Shown piece after piece: positions 35,697-47,660 of a stretch of DNA of 64,000 nucleotides. Position 1 is the first letter of the stretch; each line of letters starts with the position of its first letter. The stretch comes from Pampus argenteus (lineage: Eukaryota; Chordata; Actinopteri; Scombriformes; Stromateidae). The position numbers and the translations under genes were made by a program. Under the pieces are notes generated by a model. That model was not told the DNA's origin, searched no databases, and saw nothing but the letters and a program-made list of their open reading frames with translations. Location of the stretch: NCBI GenBank assembly GCA_036937835.1, contig CM072863.1, positions 231,001 through 295,000 of the forward strand. The letters are read 5' to 3'.

Positions 35697-35855
35697 TTAA
35701 AAGTATTACATTTCCTTAACATTTTATTTTACATTATGACTTTTTACGTAAAATATTGTAACTTTTTATTCTAAATATTACAACTTTTTTCTCAAAGTAG
35801 TCTGACCGTTTCTTAGAATAGTACTTTATACTACAAGTATTACAACTTTTTCTGT
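35697..35855. repeat. Decayed AT-rich tandem repeat
   Basis: Loose repeats of the type TATTACAACTTTTT.CTC recur about every 20-40 bases, just past the rbm39 3' end. This kind of low-complexity repeat is frequent in fish genomes. Confidence 0.5.
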
Positions 35856-35869
35856 AACCCTAACCCAAT

Positions 35870-36230
35870 TTGTCTTGGTGGCTATTCTCAGTTTCCACAT
35901 CACTATTAAAATCATCTACTATAATTACTGTATCAGTACTAAACTTGAAAAACTCCAGGCCAGGAGGGTGGTACACTATAACAAACAATTGGCTGTAGGT
36001 GAAAACACACACAAACAAATTAAATTTAGGTTTAGGGTTGATTAATGAATCAACTCCACCTCCTCAGCTGATATCTGGAGGAATGTGGGTATTAATATAA
36101 TTGGGAGGAGTGGATTCATTTAGGTTAATATTCTTCATGACAGGTTTCAGCAAGACAAAAAAAAATGATATAATGATCTGATATGAGATCATTAGTTACT
36201 TTCTTTTCTTATGTTTTTGACTAAAGGTAC
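35870..36230 (-). mobile_element. LINE endonuclease fragment
   Basis: The minus strand encodes a short apurinic-endonuclease-like stretch, VIVYHPPGLEFF then VIIVDDFNSDVETEN, matching the YRPPG...IVGDFN motif of L2/Rex-type elements. Antisense element sequence continues to about 36220. The rest to 37050 shows no recognised gene. Confidence 0.55.
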
Positions 36231-36239
36231 ATGCACAAC

Positions 36240-37050
36240 AAACTAACAAACAAACCTGTGCAAAGCCTGAACTCAACCATGAAGTCACGTCTTTCCAGCT
36301 CCATGACAATGGCCCAAACTCACGTTTAGCCGGACTCAATCCAAGCTGCTCCAAAGCCTTAATGATGCCAGACCTGCTGAGATGATACCTCTTCAGCGAT
36401 AAATCTTCATACCAGTAAGGCATAAAATAGCTTTGTGATCAGAATTTGTGTCGAATAAATTAAAAAACAAGAAATTATCTTCTAAACTTCAGAGAAGTTT
36501 CAAAGCCTTAGCGTCCCATTGCTATAACTTTAGCTAACGTCATGCTTCTGACTATAGAACTGCCAATGATCAGAGCTGGTTTCTCAGGGTGTGTGTAGCT
36601 GAGTGGGGAAACATGTTAGAAACATGGTTGGTGTCGAACCGTGGACTTCAGTTTAGGGCTTTTCTCCATCAGACGGTCACCCAGCCGTCCTGGGTTTCCA
36701 CCTGCTTTGGAGCTTCTATAGCTAAGTTGTAATATTTGTATTCACTGTGTGTATCTACCAGGTGGTGAGTTCTAAACTGTTCCTATCAATATCCATAATG
36801 ATCAAACTTTTTGTGATTTTTAACTCATAGTTATTGATGAGCTCCATCAAAAATAATCACTGATATAACCAACATCACTCAACTCAGTCAGAGTTTCAAT
36901 TTCAAATGTTAATCAGCTCATCTGTGCTCATTTAACATAAAAACACTTTATTATTGTGACATTTGATGAAAATGCTTCCAAAAGGCAGAAGACATCAGGT
37001 TGGCAGAAGATCATACATCAGGTAACGAGCAGGTGAAGTACTGCAGGTGA
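36240..37050. other. Spacer and 3' flank of the PDP1-like gene
   Basis: A minus-strand open frame at 36196-36423 has no family I recognise and was not accepted. At 36947-36952 TTTATT gives a minus-strand AATAAA poly(A) signal, about 100 bases past the stop codon of the PDP1-like gene. Confidence 0.4.
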
Positions 37051-40000
37051 TTAAAGGTCGGGTTCGTTCAGGTGGATGACAGTGATGGTGATATCATCGC
37101 GGTACCTCCTGGCCAGCTCTGCCGGCAGGCTCAGCATCTTCATCAGGCGGTTTGGTGCCACTGCTCCGTACCCATCATCCCCCAGGGCGTGGCGGAGTAG
37201 GTGGGTGGCAGCATTAAGGTCCTCCAGCACCGACAGAACCCGCCCCCTCCTCTCCAGCAGGAGGCGCTGCAGGCTGCCCAACGTCACGCCCATGCCAGGA
37301 ATTATGGGTCTCTGCTGCTGAAGGCCTGTACAACAACAAACCATGTTCATGTCCAAATTATTTATTTGGCTAAAAATTTCAGGGAAAGTGTGAATTGTGT
37401 AACTCATAACTCAAAGCCATTGCTGACAAACAGACTCTCCCTTACTTTAGCTGTAACTGGCTTTCATCCCTTTGACTGCTTTCATTATATATGTATGAAC
37501 TGATGAAGGTGAATGTCTTCAAAGACAAATAACCAAGTCCAGTTGCATTCGATTTAATTTCATTGAGATAACCATGACCTGGATGAATGAGCTGTTTTCA
37601 TTGTGTACCCTTCAACTGTTTTCATTGTTTACCCTTCAACTGCTTTCATCAGTTACACTTTGACTGCTTTCATTGTTTACGCTTCATCCATTCTCATCAC
37701 TTCATCTGCTTTCATCGGTCATACTTCAATTGCATTCATCTTTTACCCTTCGTCTGCTTTCATCGTTTATGCTTGAACTGCTTCCATCATTTGCACTTTA
37801 ATTGCAACTAAACTGATGGCAGTAGCAATACGTTCACTGAAAAACTGTAATTATTACTGAACACTGAGCCTCGTACGGAGTCTGCAGTAACTCAGACAGT
37901 TTCTGACCTGTCAGTTGTTCTCCAACCAGCTGGATGACCGTCTGACGGTGCATCAGCTCCCAGAGTCCGTCGGTCGCCAGGACCAGGAACTTGTCAGAGG
38001 GTGTGATGTGGTGTCGGGTGACCTCTGGCTGGGCGCTCAGGTAGGGCGGGGTCAGGTAGTGTGGCGGCGGTGTCCGGACAGCCTCGCTGACTGCAGACAG
38101 GACGTCCGGTCTGGTTTCATATACTCGACTCAGCATCTCTATGTTCCATTTGAAGCGTACGTCACCGAACGCCCTGAACGGCAACAGCAGACCCAGCAGG
38201 CGGTCGTGGCGGACTACCGTCCTGCACTCCGATGGTGGGTGTTCTCCCAGAATCCTTTGCAGCTCGTCTGGGTTCTGTGCGTTGTGGTCGTTGGTGAGGC
38301 TGACTGCTGACCAGCGCCCCTCCGGATCCTGGACACCCAGCACGGCCCGGCTGTCTCCCAGGTTGGCCACGTGCAGGACGCTGTTGGAAACATGAGCAAC
38401 GCAGGCTGTGCAGCCCGACAATGCCACCCGCAGGGGGGAGGACAGAGACAACGCCTCCCCAGGGAGGGACACTCGTCTGTGGACAGAGACAATTCAACAG
38501 GATCGAGTCACTGACTCGTCTTCAGATCAAGAGGAGATCTTCTGAAGTCAAACAGTGTTGTACTCAGTCATATGACAGGAAAAAAAACACATTTAGGGGC
38601 TGAGAGGATAAATAAAAAGCATTAAATCACATTATCTAGAACCTCACAGGTTTACTGGACAATATTTCTAGGTTTCTGTCTGATAACATTTGTTAAGCAT
38701 GTTTAATATTTATCTTAACATGTCAGAGCAGGATTTATCAATGTTATCAAGAATAGATTAGTTGTTAATACAGTAATATGTGATCCTCCACCATTTGTGG
38801 AGGTTCTGCCATAATATAATAGTGTTCAGACATTAATAATATTGTTCACACTAAATAATCCATCTTATAAATTTAAACTTCTTGCCAGTTGATTATTGTC
38901 TTATAGATAGTCTATAGATGCACTACTGCCAAATAGTGGACTGGTGTTAAGTGTGTATATTTCAGACGCTACCTAGTGGTGCATGAATGTCTATATTAAA
39001 GGACAGGTTCAGGTATCAATACAAAAGTCAGAGGATTCAAAATTCAGCTGGAGCTTCATGAATCGATGAGCTGTTGGTTTTGAAGTGAACCCAAACAAAT
39101 GTTCTGTTTATAACACTCCCTAGCTGCAACAATGTGTGAAATTAACCCTATGTAGCTGAAAGTTTGTGGGTTCATGTCTTTAGGTTCTTAAACAAACTGC
39201 AGGAGCTTCATTTTAACTTCATCTGAACTTTTGAAGGATGTCTGCGGACAATTCAGATAGAGTAAAGCAGTTTAAGGCAGTGTGACTGCAGAGTAAGGAC
39301 CTTGGTGAGGATGTGGACAGATGGACTTGGGCCTCCACAGACAGGTCGTAGTCAAGGCGACGGAAAGCATTGATCAGTGCTGAACTCAATCTGCCGCAAT
39401 CCTGCAGCCAATCAGAAAGGAAAGAGATAATGCATTAGAAACAACATTAGAAAGCTTCAAATTGGTGTTCACTTTCTATCAGAGGACCTAAAGAATTTAT
39501 TGTTATTAAAATATTTGTATTCATAATACTGAAATGAAGAGTAAACAACCAGAACCTTTGTTTCTCTTCTCAAATCTGAAGAGATCAGATGCCTCTCAGG
39601 CCGACAGCAGCATCTAGCTGTTGAATGCTTTTAATCATCCATCTATCAACCATCTTATTGAAGTGAAGACAAAGACAGATCTCTCCAAAACACAGAAAAC
39701 AATCACCTACAGCCTCATTTATAATAGATGTGTTCTCACAAAATAGGGCATGAAAGATGCGTACACCACTTCACAGGAAAACCATCATACTTCTCCTCCA
39801 TTCCTCAGGCATCTTCTCACTATCTAAGATCCTGTTGAACAACCCAGTCAAAACTCTACTGCCACCTCTCTTAGACACTTCCATACCTCCACAGGTATAT
39901 CATCATCATCTTTCCACTCTTCATCCTCTTCAATGCCCTCCTCACTTCATCCTTACTAATTTTTGCTACTTCCTGGTCCACAACAGTCACCTCTTCTACT

Positions 40001-43000
40001 CTTCGTTCTCTCTCATTTTCCTCATTCATCAACTCTTTAAAGTACTCTTTCCATCTTCCCATCACACTACTGGGACCTGTCAATACACTTCCATCTCTAT
40101 CCTTAATCACCCTGACCTGCCGTACGTCCTTCCCATTTCTGTCTCTCTGCCTTGCCAACCTGTATAGATCAGTCTCTACTTCCTTACTGTCTAACCTAGC
40201 ATACAAGTCGTTGTAAGCCTCTTGTCACCTCTACTTCCACCTTACGCTGCATCTCTCTGTACTCCTGTCTACTATCTTCAGTCCTCTCAGTGTCCCACTT
40301 CTTCTTAGCTAACCTCTTTCTCCGTATACACTCCTGAACCTTCTCATCACACCACCAAGTCTCCTTATCTACTTTCCTTCCAGATGACACACCAAGTCCA
40401 CTCCTACGTGTCTCCCTGATCACATTAGCTGTAGTTGTCCAGTCCAGTTCATCTGGAAGCACCTCCTGACCACCCAGAGCCTCAACTCCTTCCTAAAAGT
40501 CATGCAACATTCCTCCTTTTTCAGCTTCCACCATTTCATCCTCTGCTCTAACTCTTCATCTTCCTCACCACCAGAGTCATCCTACACATCACCATCCTAT
40601 GCTGTCTGGCTACACTCTCACCTACCACTACTTTGCAGTCACTGATGTCCTTCAGATTACACCTTCTACACAAGATGTAGTCTACCTGTGTGCTCCTACC
40701 TCCACTCTTATAGGTCTGTGTTCCTGCCTCTTCTGAAGGAAAGTATTCACTACAGCCATTTCCATCCTTTTTGTAAAATCAGCAACCATCTGTCCTTCTG
40801 CGCCAGTCCTAGACTCTTGGCTTTCATCTTCTCTCTCTTCCTACGAACATACATTCCTCCTCTCCTTTTTCGACCAACAGTAGTCCAATTTCCACCAGCA
40901 CCCTGTAGGTGAACAGCATCAATGACGGTCCTTGTTTACCCGGGCCTTGACCAATCTGGTATGGAAGTCATAGATTTGATTTGCATGTTTGATTTGGCTA
41001 AAGTTTTACATGGCAAAGTTTACAAAGTTTGGACTGGCACAATTAGACACTGGCTTGTGCCCCCTTGTGGCTACATTGTTTGGGTCTAGTATTGGGTTTG
41101 GGTATATTGATTTGGCTCAATTACCTGGTTGTCTTCCTCCTCCCCCTCCAGCCTCTCCTGCCAGTAGTTTCGGAGGCTGTGGAAGGGCATCGCTCCTCCA
41201 TCGGGGTAGCTGTGGTCTTGGGGGTATTTGTGCCACTCCAGCAGCGGTGGTACAGCCCGTTCCTCCTCCACCGCCCTTTCAAGCTCCGCCAGCGTCCTCA
41301 GCGGCAGCGTTGCCACAGCGATGTAGTAGAAGAGCCTCTGGCTGACAGCGTGGGCGCACGCTGCACCTGCATGTCCATCAAACACGGCAAACAGCACGCC
41401 GCCTCGTCCCGGCAGACAGGTGGCGCTACTGCGACGGTCTTCACTGGGATGGTTGGATGGCAACATGTTACTGTGGAAACCCAGGACACCATGGGCGGCG
41501 GTGCCTCTGGGGAGGGTGTGGCTGTATTCGTTGGCCTGGCAACAGAAGACAGACAGACTATCTCCAGGATTTTACACAAGGGACAGCCTGACAAAAACCA
41601 TGTCCCTGGTTGGTAAAAAGCTGATTTTTCGGTCAGGCAAGTAGTGGTTATGCATGTTCACTTGTTAACTTGTTCCTTGTGTTAAGATCACATGACTGTT
41701 CCATCAGCTGATGAATTAACCTGCAAGGAAAGGTAGAAGGCCCAGATGACATCCCCAGGTGGGTACTCTGTCTTTAATCTGTCCCTTGCACAGGCCGCAG
41801 TCCCAACTTACTTTAAAACCGGTATCATAAAGAGCCCGGTCACTTTTCTGAATTACTACAGGCCAGTTTCACTCACTCCAATCATAGTGAAGTGGTTTGA
41901 GAGGGTGGTTCTGACCCATATCCAGAGTAATACACCACACTGGACCTCTGCAATATGTGTACCGTCCCAACAGATCCACTTAGGACACTGTCTCTGCAGC
42001 CCTGCACATAGACCTCTACTACCTGGAAAACAAAGATGCTTACATCAGAATGCTCTTTAGCCTTTAATAGAGTCCTCACCACTCATAACTGTCATATCTG
42101 TTAGAACTGGAAATCCTACCTCAAACAATGTGATGATGAACGCTCGCACCCCATGGGAATGTGTCCAGCTTCTACAGTTGCATCATAGAGAGCATCTTGA
42201 CCAGCTGCATCACTGTGTAGGAACAGCACCACCATGGACTGTAACCACCCGTTGAGAAGATGGTGCCAATACAATCTCTGTGTAACAGAGCCAGTTATAC
42301 ACTAGTGGTATGTGTCACACAATCAAATATATTGTAGCGTCCCGTCCAGACGCATGTATAATGAACTGGAGACTTGCCCTGCTTGCAACCGAAGCTTTAT
42401 TTAAACAATACAAATTACCTCCAACTCTTAACTAGCTGTTGATCCCTCAACTGCTCAACCGGAACAACAACACAAGCATGTGCACGCGCAAACATGAACG
42501 AACACGAACACACATGAACACTCACTCACACACACCTTATTCACATACTAATCAGTACAGAACAGTGCTTATAAATGACCCATCTCATGCATCACATTAG
42601 CAAAACGCTACAATATCTTCAACACAGTCATCCCCCCAACAGCTGGTAGACAAACTCAGTGCAATAGGCATCAACACTGCACTGTGCAACTGGCTGCTGG
42701 ACTTCCTCACTAACAGATTACAGACAGTCAGAGTCGGCAGCAACTCCTCAGAGACCACCATCATAAACACTGCGGTCCCCCAAGTATGTGTGCCGTCTCC
42801 CTGCTCTTCACACTGTTGACACATGATTGCTGTGCCAGTTTTACATCGAATCACATCATCAAGTTTGCTGATGACACAACAGTGGTGGGCCTGCGTACAG
42901 AGAGGAGGTACACCAACTCGTCAGCTGGTGTGAGAGAAACAATCTGCTTCTCAGTATCAACAAAACAAAAGCAATAACCATGGACTGTCCCACCATCACA

Positions 43001-44749
43001 CAAACTGTTCTCCCTGCTACCTTCAGGGAAGCGCTACCGCAGCATGCGGTGCCGCACAAATAGACCAGGAAACAGCTTCTTCCCAAAAGCCATCAGGCTC
43101 ATCAACACACTGAAGAAAACTCTATGATCGTTCCAAAGACTACATCACTTCACACTTCACTGACAGTGTTACTTGTGTGCGTGTGTCTCACTGTCTCAGT
43201 ACTGTCTAGTCTTTGTTTTGCACATTTTGTGTGTGTGTGTTGTATGTGTCTGAGTCAATTAATCAAATTTTATTTATATAGCCGAAAATCACAAAATACA
43301 TTAGTCTCAGAGGGCTTTACAATCTGTACAGGGAGTGACACCCTCTGTCCTTAGACCCTCGATTAGTGAGGAAAAACTTGCCCACCAAAAAACCTTTTAA
43401 CAGGTAAAAAGGTGGAAGAAACCTCAGGAAGAGCCACAGAGGAGGGATCCCTCTCCCAGGACGGACAGACGTGCAATGGATGTCACATGTACAAAACAAA
43501 TCAACACACACATATTGTACGCTCACAATTAATTATAGTGAATTACAATGATAAAATGAGAATGTGTACAATGAATGATGAATTATTACAGTAACAGTGA
43601 AACTTGTGATAGAGACACAGATGCACAGCAGCAAATCATTAACTAACTATAATCTGTAATGGGGATATGGCAACAATGATGACGGTGACAACACATGCAG
43701 AAGACGCCACGCAGGACCACAGCAGCAGGCACAGTCCACAAGAACTGATTAGATAGATGGATAGATAAGGAGAGAGAGAGAATGAGAGAGAGAAGGAGAG
43801 AGTATTTGAGTCCCCCAGCAGTCTAGTCCTATGGCAGCATAACTACGGGATGACCTGAGCCAGCCCTAATTATAAGCTTTATCAAACAGGAAAGTCTTAA
43901 GTCTACTCTTAAAGGTGTTGATCGTGTCTGCCTCCCGAACACAGAGTGGTAGTTTATTCCACAGAAGAGGAGCTTGATAGTTGAAAGTTCTGGCTCCCAA
44001 TCTACTTTTAGACACTATAGGAACCACAAGGAACCCACCATTCAATCTTCTGTCCAACGCCTGTTACAGATTATTGACAATAAATACTCTTGAAATCTTG
44101 AAAATCTTGAAATATGACAGTTATGTTTGTTGTTATAATTACACACATCTGTTTTGATTGTTTAAATAGTTATTACCTGACATGTCCGGTCTCATGTGGA
44201 ACGTTTAAAACTCAGCTCCTGTACCTCCTGTAGAGGTAAACTGACCTGTGGTCAGGTTCACCTGCTAGCTTGAACTCATTGTGTAGCACGCTAATACATG
44301 TTGTTTCATTTGTGTATGAGCTAGGGTTAATGAAGAGTGACCAGAAATTTGTTGTTTCATATGTGTTTTGTCAGGTATGGTTTTTATATATATGATATTG
44401 TATTTAATTTTATTGTATTTTTCATTGTCTATACCTCGTGTTTCTTTAATAAACAGGGTAACTTGTTTTTAAGACACACACAGACCAACCACACTGTGCT
44501 TTTCGATGCACTCGCATCGTTAAAATAGGGCCCCTTGACTGATGGTCTTACCTTTAAGATGCTGTTGATCTGAGCTGAGCTCATCTGTCCCGCCTCTTGC
44601 CCCATTCTGTACTTCCTGCTCCCACTGCCTGCTGGGTAATGGAGTCCAGGAAGCTCAGTGGGACAGGGAGGGGGTGGGGAGGAGAGGCAGCAGCACTGCT
44701 GGAGCTCGAACCTGCAACGTCGACTGAAGGTTCCTGTTCGTCCCAGCAT
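37051..44749 (-). CDS. PDP1-like mitochondrial pyruvate dehydrogenase phosphatase
   Basis: Five coding exons on the minus strand: 44552-44749, 41125-41535, 39301-39401, 37908-38476 and 37051-37325 (1554 nt, 517 aa; human PDP1 537, PDP2 529). This PP2C/PPM-type, metal-dependent Ser/Thr phosphatase would reactivate pyruvate dehydrogenase by removing E1-alpha phosphates in the mitochondrial matrix. It starts MLGRTGTFSRRCRF, with several Arg and few acidic residues as in a targeting peptide. SEDRRSSATC, VFDGHAG (D119 and G120, metal site), LGDSRAVLGVQ, LGLLLPFRAFGDVRFKW, FLVLATDGLWE and RRYRDDITI (D503/D504) are all kept. DGHAG, MHRQ and KMLSLP are nearer PDP1 than PDP2, but overall divergence is clear. 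The exon 39301-39401 donor (AG|GTCCTT) is weak, so this junction is the least certain. Unlike mammalian PDP1/PDP2, whose protein is mostly in one exon, the coding region is split. Confidence 0.88.
37495..37590 (+). mobile_element. Penelope terminal-repeat fragment
   Basis: GAACTGATGAAGG, then TCAAAGACAAATAACCAAGT and ATAACCATGACCTGGATGAA match the terminal repeat at 8982-9128. The stem II and GAAAC parts of the ribozyme-like core are lost. It interrupts a 24-base minisatellite in the last intron of the PDP1-like gene. Confidence 0.8.
37591..37805. repeat. 24-base minisatellite
   Basis: About nine imperfect units of the type CTGCTTTCATCGTTTACCCT + TCAA, all 24 bases except one of 18. Related units also occur left of the Penelope fragment (about 37455-37490). 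An 8-residue protein repeat read from it (CFHCLPFN type) is an accident of the 24-base period. Confidence 0.85.
38477..39300. other. Third intron of the PDP1-like gene
   Basis: AT-rich. The part from about 39000 to 39260 (TAAAGGACAGGTTCAGGTAT and following) resembles a decayed dispersed MITE-like element. No exon is supported. Confidence 0.4.
39757..40930 (-). mobile_element. RTE-like LINE fragment
   Basis: It lies in the second intron of the PDP1-like gene, in the same orientation as the gene. From high to low coordinates: endonuclease-end pieces (VDYILC-type near 40670), a linker with KETWWCDEKVQECIRRKRLA (about 40196-40462), and DLYRLARQRDRNGKDVRQVR followed by KDEVRRALKRMKSGK (39871-40206). 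This order is typical of RTE-clade elements in fish. Frameshifts are present and the polymerase core is missing. Confidence 0.8.
41690..43140 (+). mobile_element. LINE reverse-transcriptase fragment, rearranged
   Basis: Plus-strand pieces: YFKTGIIKSPVTFLNYYRPV then LTPIIVKWFERVVLTHIQ (about 41800-41925), QLVDKLSAIGINTALCNWLL then DFLTNRLQTVRVGSNSSETT (about 42640-42770), SNHIIKFADDTTVVGL (polymerase FADD box, about 42850-42900), and a C-terminal GKRYRSMRCRTNRPGNSFFP piece (about 43027-43085). Gaps and stops separate them. It lies in the first intron of the PDP1-like gene, antisense to it. Confidence 0.8.
43255..44042 (-). mobile_element. LINE 3' end, copy C
   Basis: The longest of the four related copies. 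The 3' UTR lies at 43255-43740 and a GATA/GA patch at 43740-43800. The polymerase C-terminus (FLVVPIVSKSRLGART... FKSRLKTFLFDKAYN) lies at 43866-44057. It has the same orientation as copies A, B and D. Confidence 0.85.
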
Positions 44750-45600
44750 GGCTGCCCTGTAGAAAACAAATCTGAATTTTTAGAGATGTTTTCATTTCAG
44801 ACGTACATGAAAATTTTAAAATTAAAATACACAGTCAATTTACATAATATAATATCTAATTCAAAACAATAGACACGAACATTGTGTAACTGTCAATTAC
44901 CATAACATGTTTTTTTAAAAGACAAACATTTTATATAATAAAATTGCCAGCGCTTCTGACAGAAATTGTTTTATGACTTTTATGTTTTATGATATTTAAA
45001 AGGATATACATTGTTTTTATAGATTAGTAGTTGTTTTTAACATGTAGATCTATTAAATAAACAAGATCTTTATGTAAAATTACATAAATAATATTACACT
45101 TGTTATGATCTTAAATTAAGTTACACCTGATGACCTCTTTTACAACAATATTTAGACCTAATTTGGATTATAGCAGTGAAAACCTTATTGTTTTTATACT
45201 CTTATTTATCTTTAGCCAAAAACAAGACTTCATGTAAAATTAAATCTATAAACAATGTTATGATGTTGAACAGATTAGTGAAGCTGAAACTTACCGCGTT
45301 TTTGTTTGTGTGTTTAGTTCCTGGTTAACTCTTCCCGCTCAGGTGAAGGTGTGTTTCACGGAGGTCACAACCTGTCTTTCTTTCTTTCACCTGTCCAGCT
45401 TCTGGCTCATGCAGATGGACAGGTATACAGGTGAAGGTTGCTCGTATTTTCTCGGACTTTCTTTGTTTCTGTCTACAGCCTTGTCGTCCACTGTGACCTT
45501 TGACAGTTTCTATATCTCACTAAGTAATCAGTAATCTGTAAACCTCATGCTGCTTGCTGAGGCCCCGCCCCTTGACGATCATAGATGCCCTCTTTTAACA
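44750..45600 (-). promoter_or_regulatory. 5' leader and probable promoter of the PDP1-like gene
   Basis: Directly upstream of the ATG is a splice acceptor (TTTGTTTTCTACAG|GGCAGCC at about 44756). A donor CGCG|GTAAGTTTC at 45295 suggests a non-coding first exon running up from 45295. A GC box, GGCCCCGCCC, lies at 45561-45570. The 540-base intron between is AT-rich and empty. Confidence 0.45.
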
Positions 45601-45729
45601 TGAAACATAAAGTCTTTTCCATTTGGAAATATTTCACCAATGTTTAATAGCTGTGTGATTGTTTCACATTTACAAAAGGGTCACAAAGCACAATAATAAA
45701 TGGTTAATTATGATTAAGAAATGCTTATA

Positions 45730-46250
45730 CAGTATATATATATATATCCGGCAAGGTCTGGAGAGCAGTCAGAGCCAGAAGTCAAGCCCACCAACTTCAT
45801 GAAACCTGGGAAGCAGGACAAATGGGGACACACAAGCACATGTGACAGAAGAGCTCAACAGGCTTGCACAGTTTTTCTCCCCTTACTTAAACCCCGAAAA
45901 ATAAAAATATATAAACAATATAACATGGTATGTACAATATACAAAGAAAATTAAAGCTGCAAGCAACAATGATCGGCCCTTACACCCCTGCCCACGTCGG
46001 ATCATGCCATGGTCAAATGGCTGTTATCGTGAACAAGTGGATGCCTTCAGGGGGAATTGCATGTTGCTTCCTGCGTTTGCGACGTGTTGCTAGAGAGCAC
46101 CCACCGTATACAATATGTCATGTAGCTGTGTATCATATGTAGACCACATAAACTGAAAGATGTTTGTCACATAAGGCTGTCTTCATGTTGTCAATAGGTG
46201 GCACTATGACACAATATTGACATTTAGATTCAGGCCTGGACTCCAATCAG
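45730..46250. mobile_element. Dispersed teleost repeat of unknown class
   Basis: The stretch AAAGCTGCAAGCAACAATGA ... GGTGGCACTATGACACAATA, followed by CAGGCCTGGACTCCAATCAG, is a repeat I recall from many fish genomes. No coding capacity is seen. A (TA)n run lies at its left, near 45732-45747. Confidence 0.5.
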
Positions 46251-46396
46251 TCATGTGAAATTTGGGAAAGTTTGAACAATGTACATTCAAATAAATCAAC
46301 TTCCTGTGTCCATTATGTGGTGCTAAGTAGTTGGGATTATAACTGCGATGTGGTTACAGAATATCAAAATATAATCACATTCTTGTTACTGTCCAA

Positions 46397-47252
46397 CCAA
46401 TGGTGGAAGAAGTACTAAGATGTTCTACTTCAATAAAAGTAGCAATACTACAATTAAGAAATACTCAGTTACAAGTAAAAGTCCTGCATTCAAAATCTAA
46501 CTTCAGTACATACGTATTGGCAGCACAATGTAGTTAAAAGTATCGAAAGTAAAAGTACTCAGTATGCAAAATTGTCCCATTTACAGTTAAACTCACGATA
46601 TTGGAATATAATTACTGCTCAAATTCATTGACAAGGTCAATATTGCAGCAATGAGGAATGAGAGAGATCTGCACACTCGAACAGGAATTATTTGTTTTTG
46701 TTGTTTGCAGATCTCACTTTCTTTCAAGTCTGTATAGTTTGTTTGTATGTTTTGATCTGGCACCCATAGAACTTGTTAATTTGTATATATATTTTAGTAC
46801 ATTTGTTCATTATATGTTTATACAGTAGCAAACACACAGGAGGAGTTGTAGTTGTTAAATAATACGTTAATAAATACTTCATATTGATTATTAATTCATT
46901 AAAATGAGTTATAAACATGTATTTACTCTTTATACATTGATTATTGATGCATTATAGTGAAACCAGAAGACAAAAAATTGTAGTTATAAATGTAGTTTAG
47001 TGACTCAAAGGTAACAAACTTTATTTTGGGTAACTAACCCAACAGTACAATAGTAAATAACACTATAACTGACTCATATTGTTTTGGTGTTATATCAACC
47101 CAAACTTGATAAAATGTGAACCTAGTGATTTTTACTGTGTAATGGAAAGAAATATAAAATAGTGTCACAAGGAAATACTCAAGTAAAATACAAGTATCTC
47201 AAAATGGCTCTAAATGCAGTAAATGAGTAAATTGACTTTCCACCACTTGTTT
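46397..47252. mobile_element. Non-autonomous hAT-like element
   Basis: It begins CAATGGTGGAAGAAGTACTA and ends ACTTTCCACCACTTG, giving imperfect terminal inverted repeats (TGGTGGAA type). AAGTAAAAGTCCTGCATTCA is a hallmark of a very common teleost family of this kind. No clean 8-base target duplication was found, and the interior is longer than I expect, so it may contain a nested insertion. Confidence 0.65.
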
Positions 47253-47401
47253 TTAATATCACAACCAAATTATAAAGGATTGAGATCTGATGACAATAAT
47301 AAACAGAAGTAAGTAATTACGTATAAAGAAACCAGATTAAGCCTCATGCTCTCTTCTTGTCACCACGAATTACATTAATCCAGTCAGAGCACCTTAACTC
47401 C

Positions 47402-47660
47402 TCACAGCTGAGAGCGTAGAGTCAGACAGTAACAGGTGGCTGGGACACCTCCTCTTCCTCCTTCTCCTCCTGTGCCTCCTCCTCCACTCACACTGTTTCC
47501 TCTATGACCGGCTGTTCCTTGTCCCTGGCTCTGGTTCGGTGTTGGTTTGGCACCACAGTATGAGGCTGCCTTAGATTTTGGAAGGTTAACCGACCCCAGC
47601 GACCGGGCTGCCAGGCAGTGGAGCGGGAGGGGAGGGGCTGCTGCAACAAACAAACAACAA
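47402..47660 (-). other. Doubtful exon-like stretch
   Basis: On the minus strand a good acceptor (TTTGTTGCAG) is followed by an open frame of about 85 codons ending in TGA at 47402. Its Gly-rich tail comes from a GGAGGAGGAGG-type run. I recognise no family and see no partner exons, so it is recorded only as a candidate. Confidence 0.15.

Noticed and set aside
37587..37811. Repeat protein with CFHCLPFN-like units
   Set aside because: A 24-base minisatellite read in frame inside an intron; no start context or splice support.
37915..38395. Plus-strand frames of 131 and 84 codons
   Set aside because: Antisense of the conserved PDP1-like catalytic exon; no family resemblance.
41065..41616. 183-codon plus-strand frame
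   Set aside because: Antisense of PDP1-like exon 41125-41535, which encodes the DGHAG motif on the minus strand.
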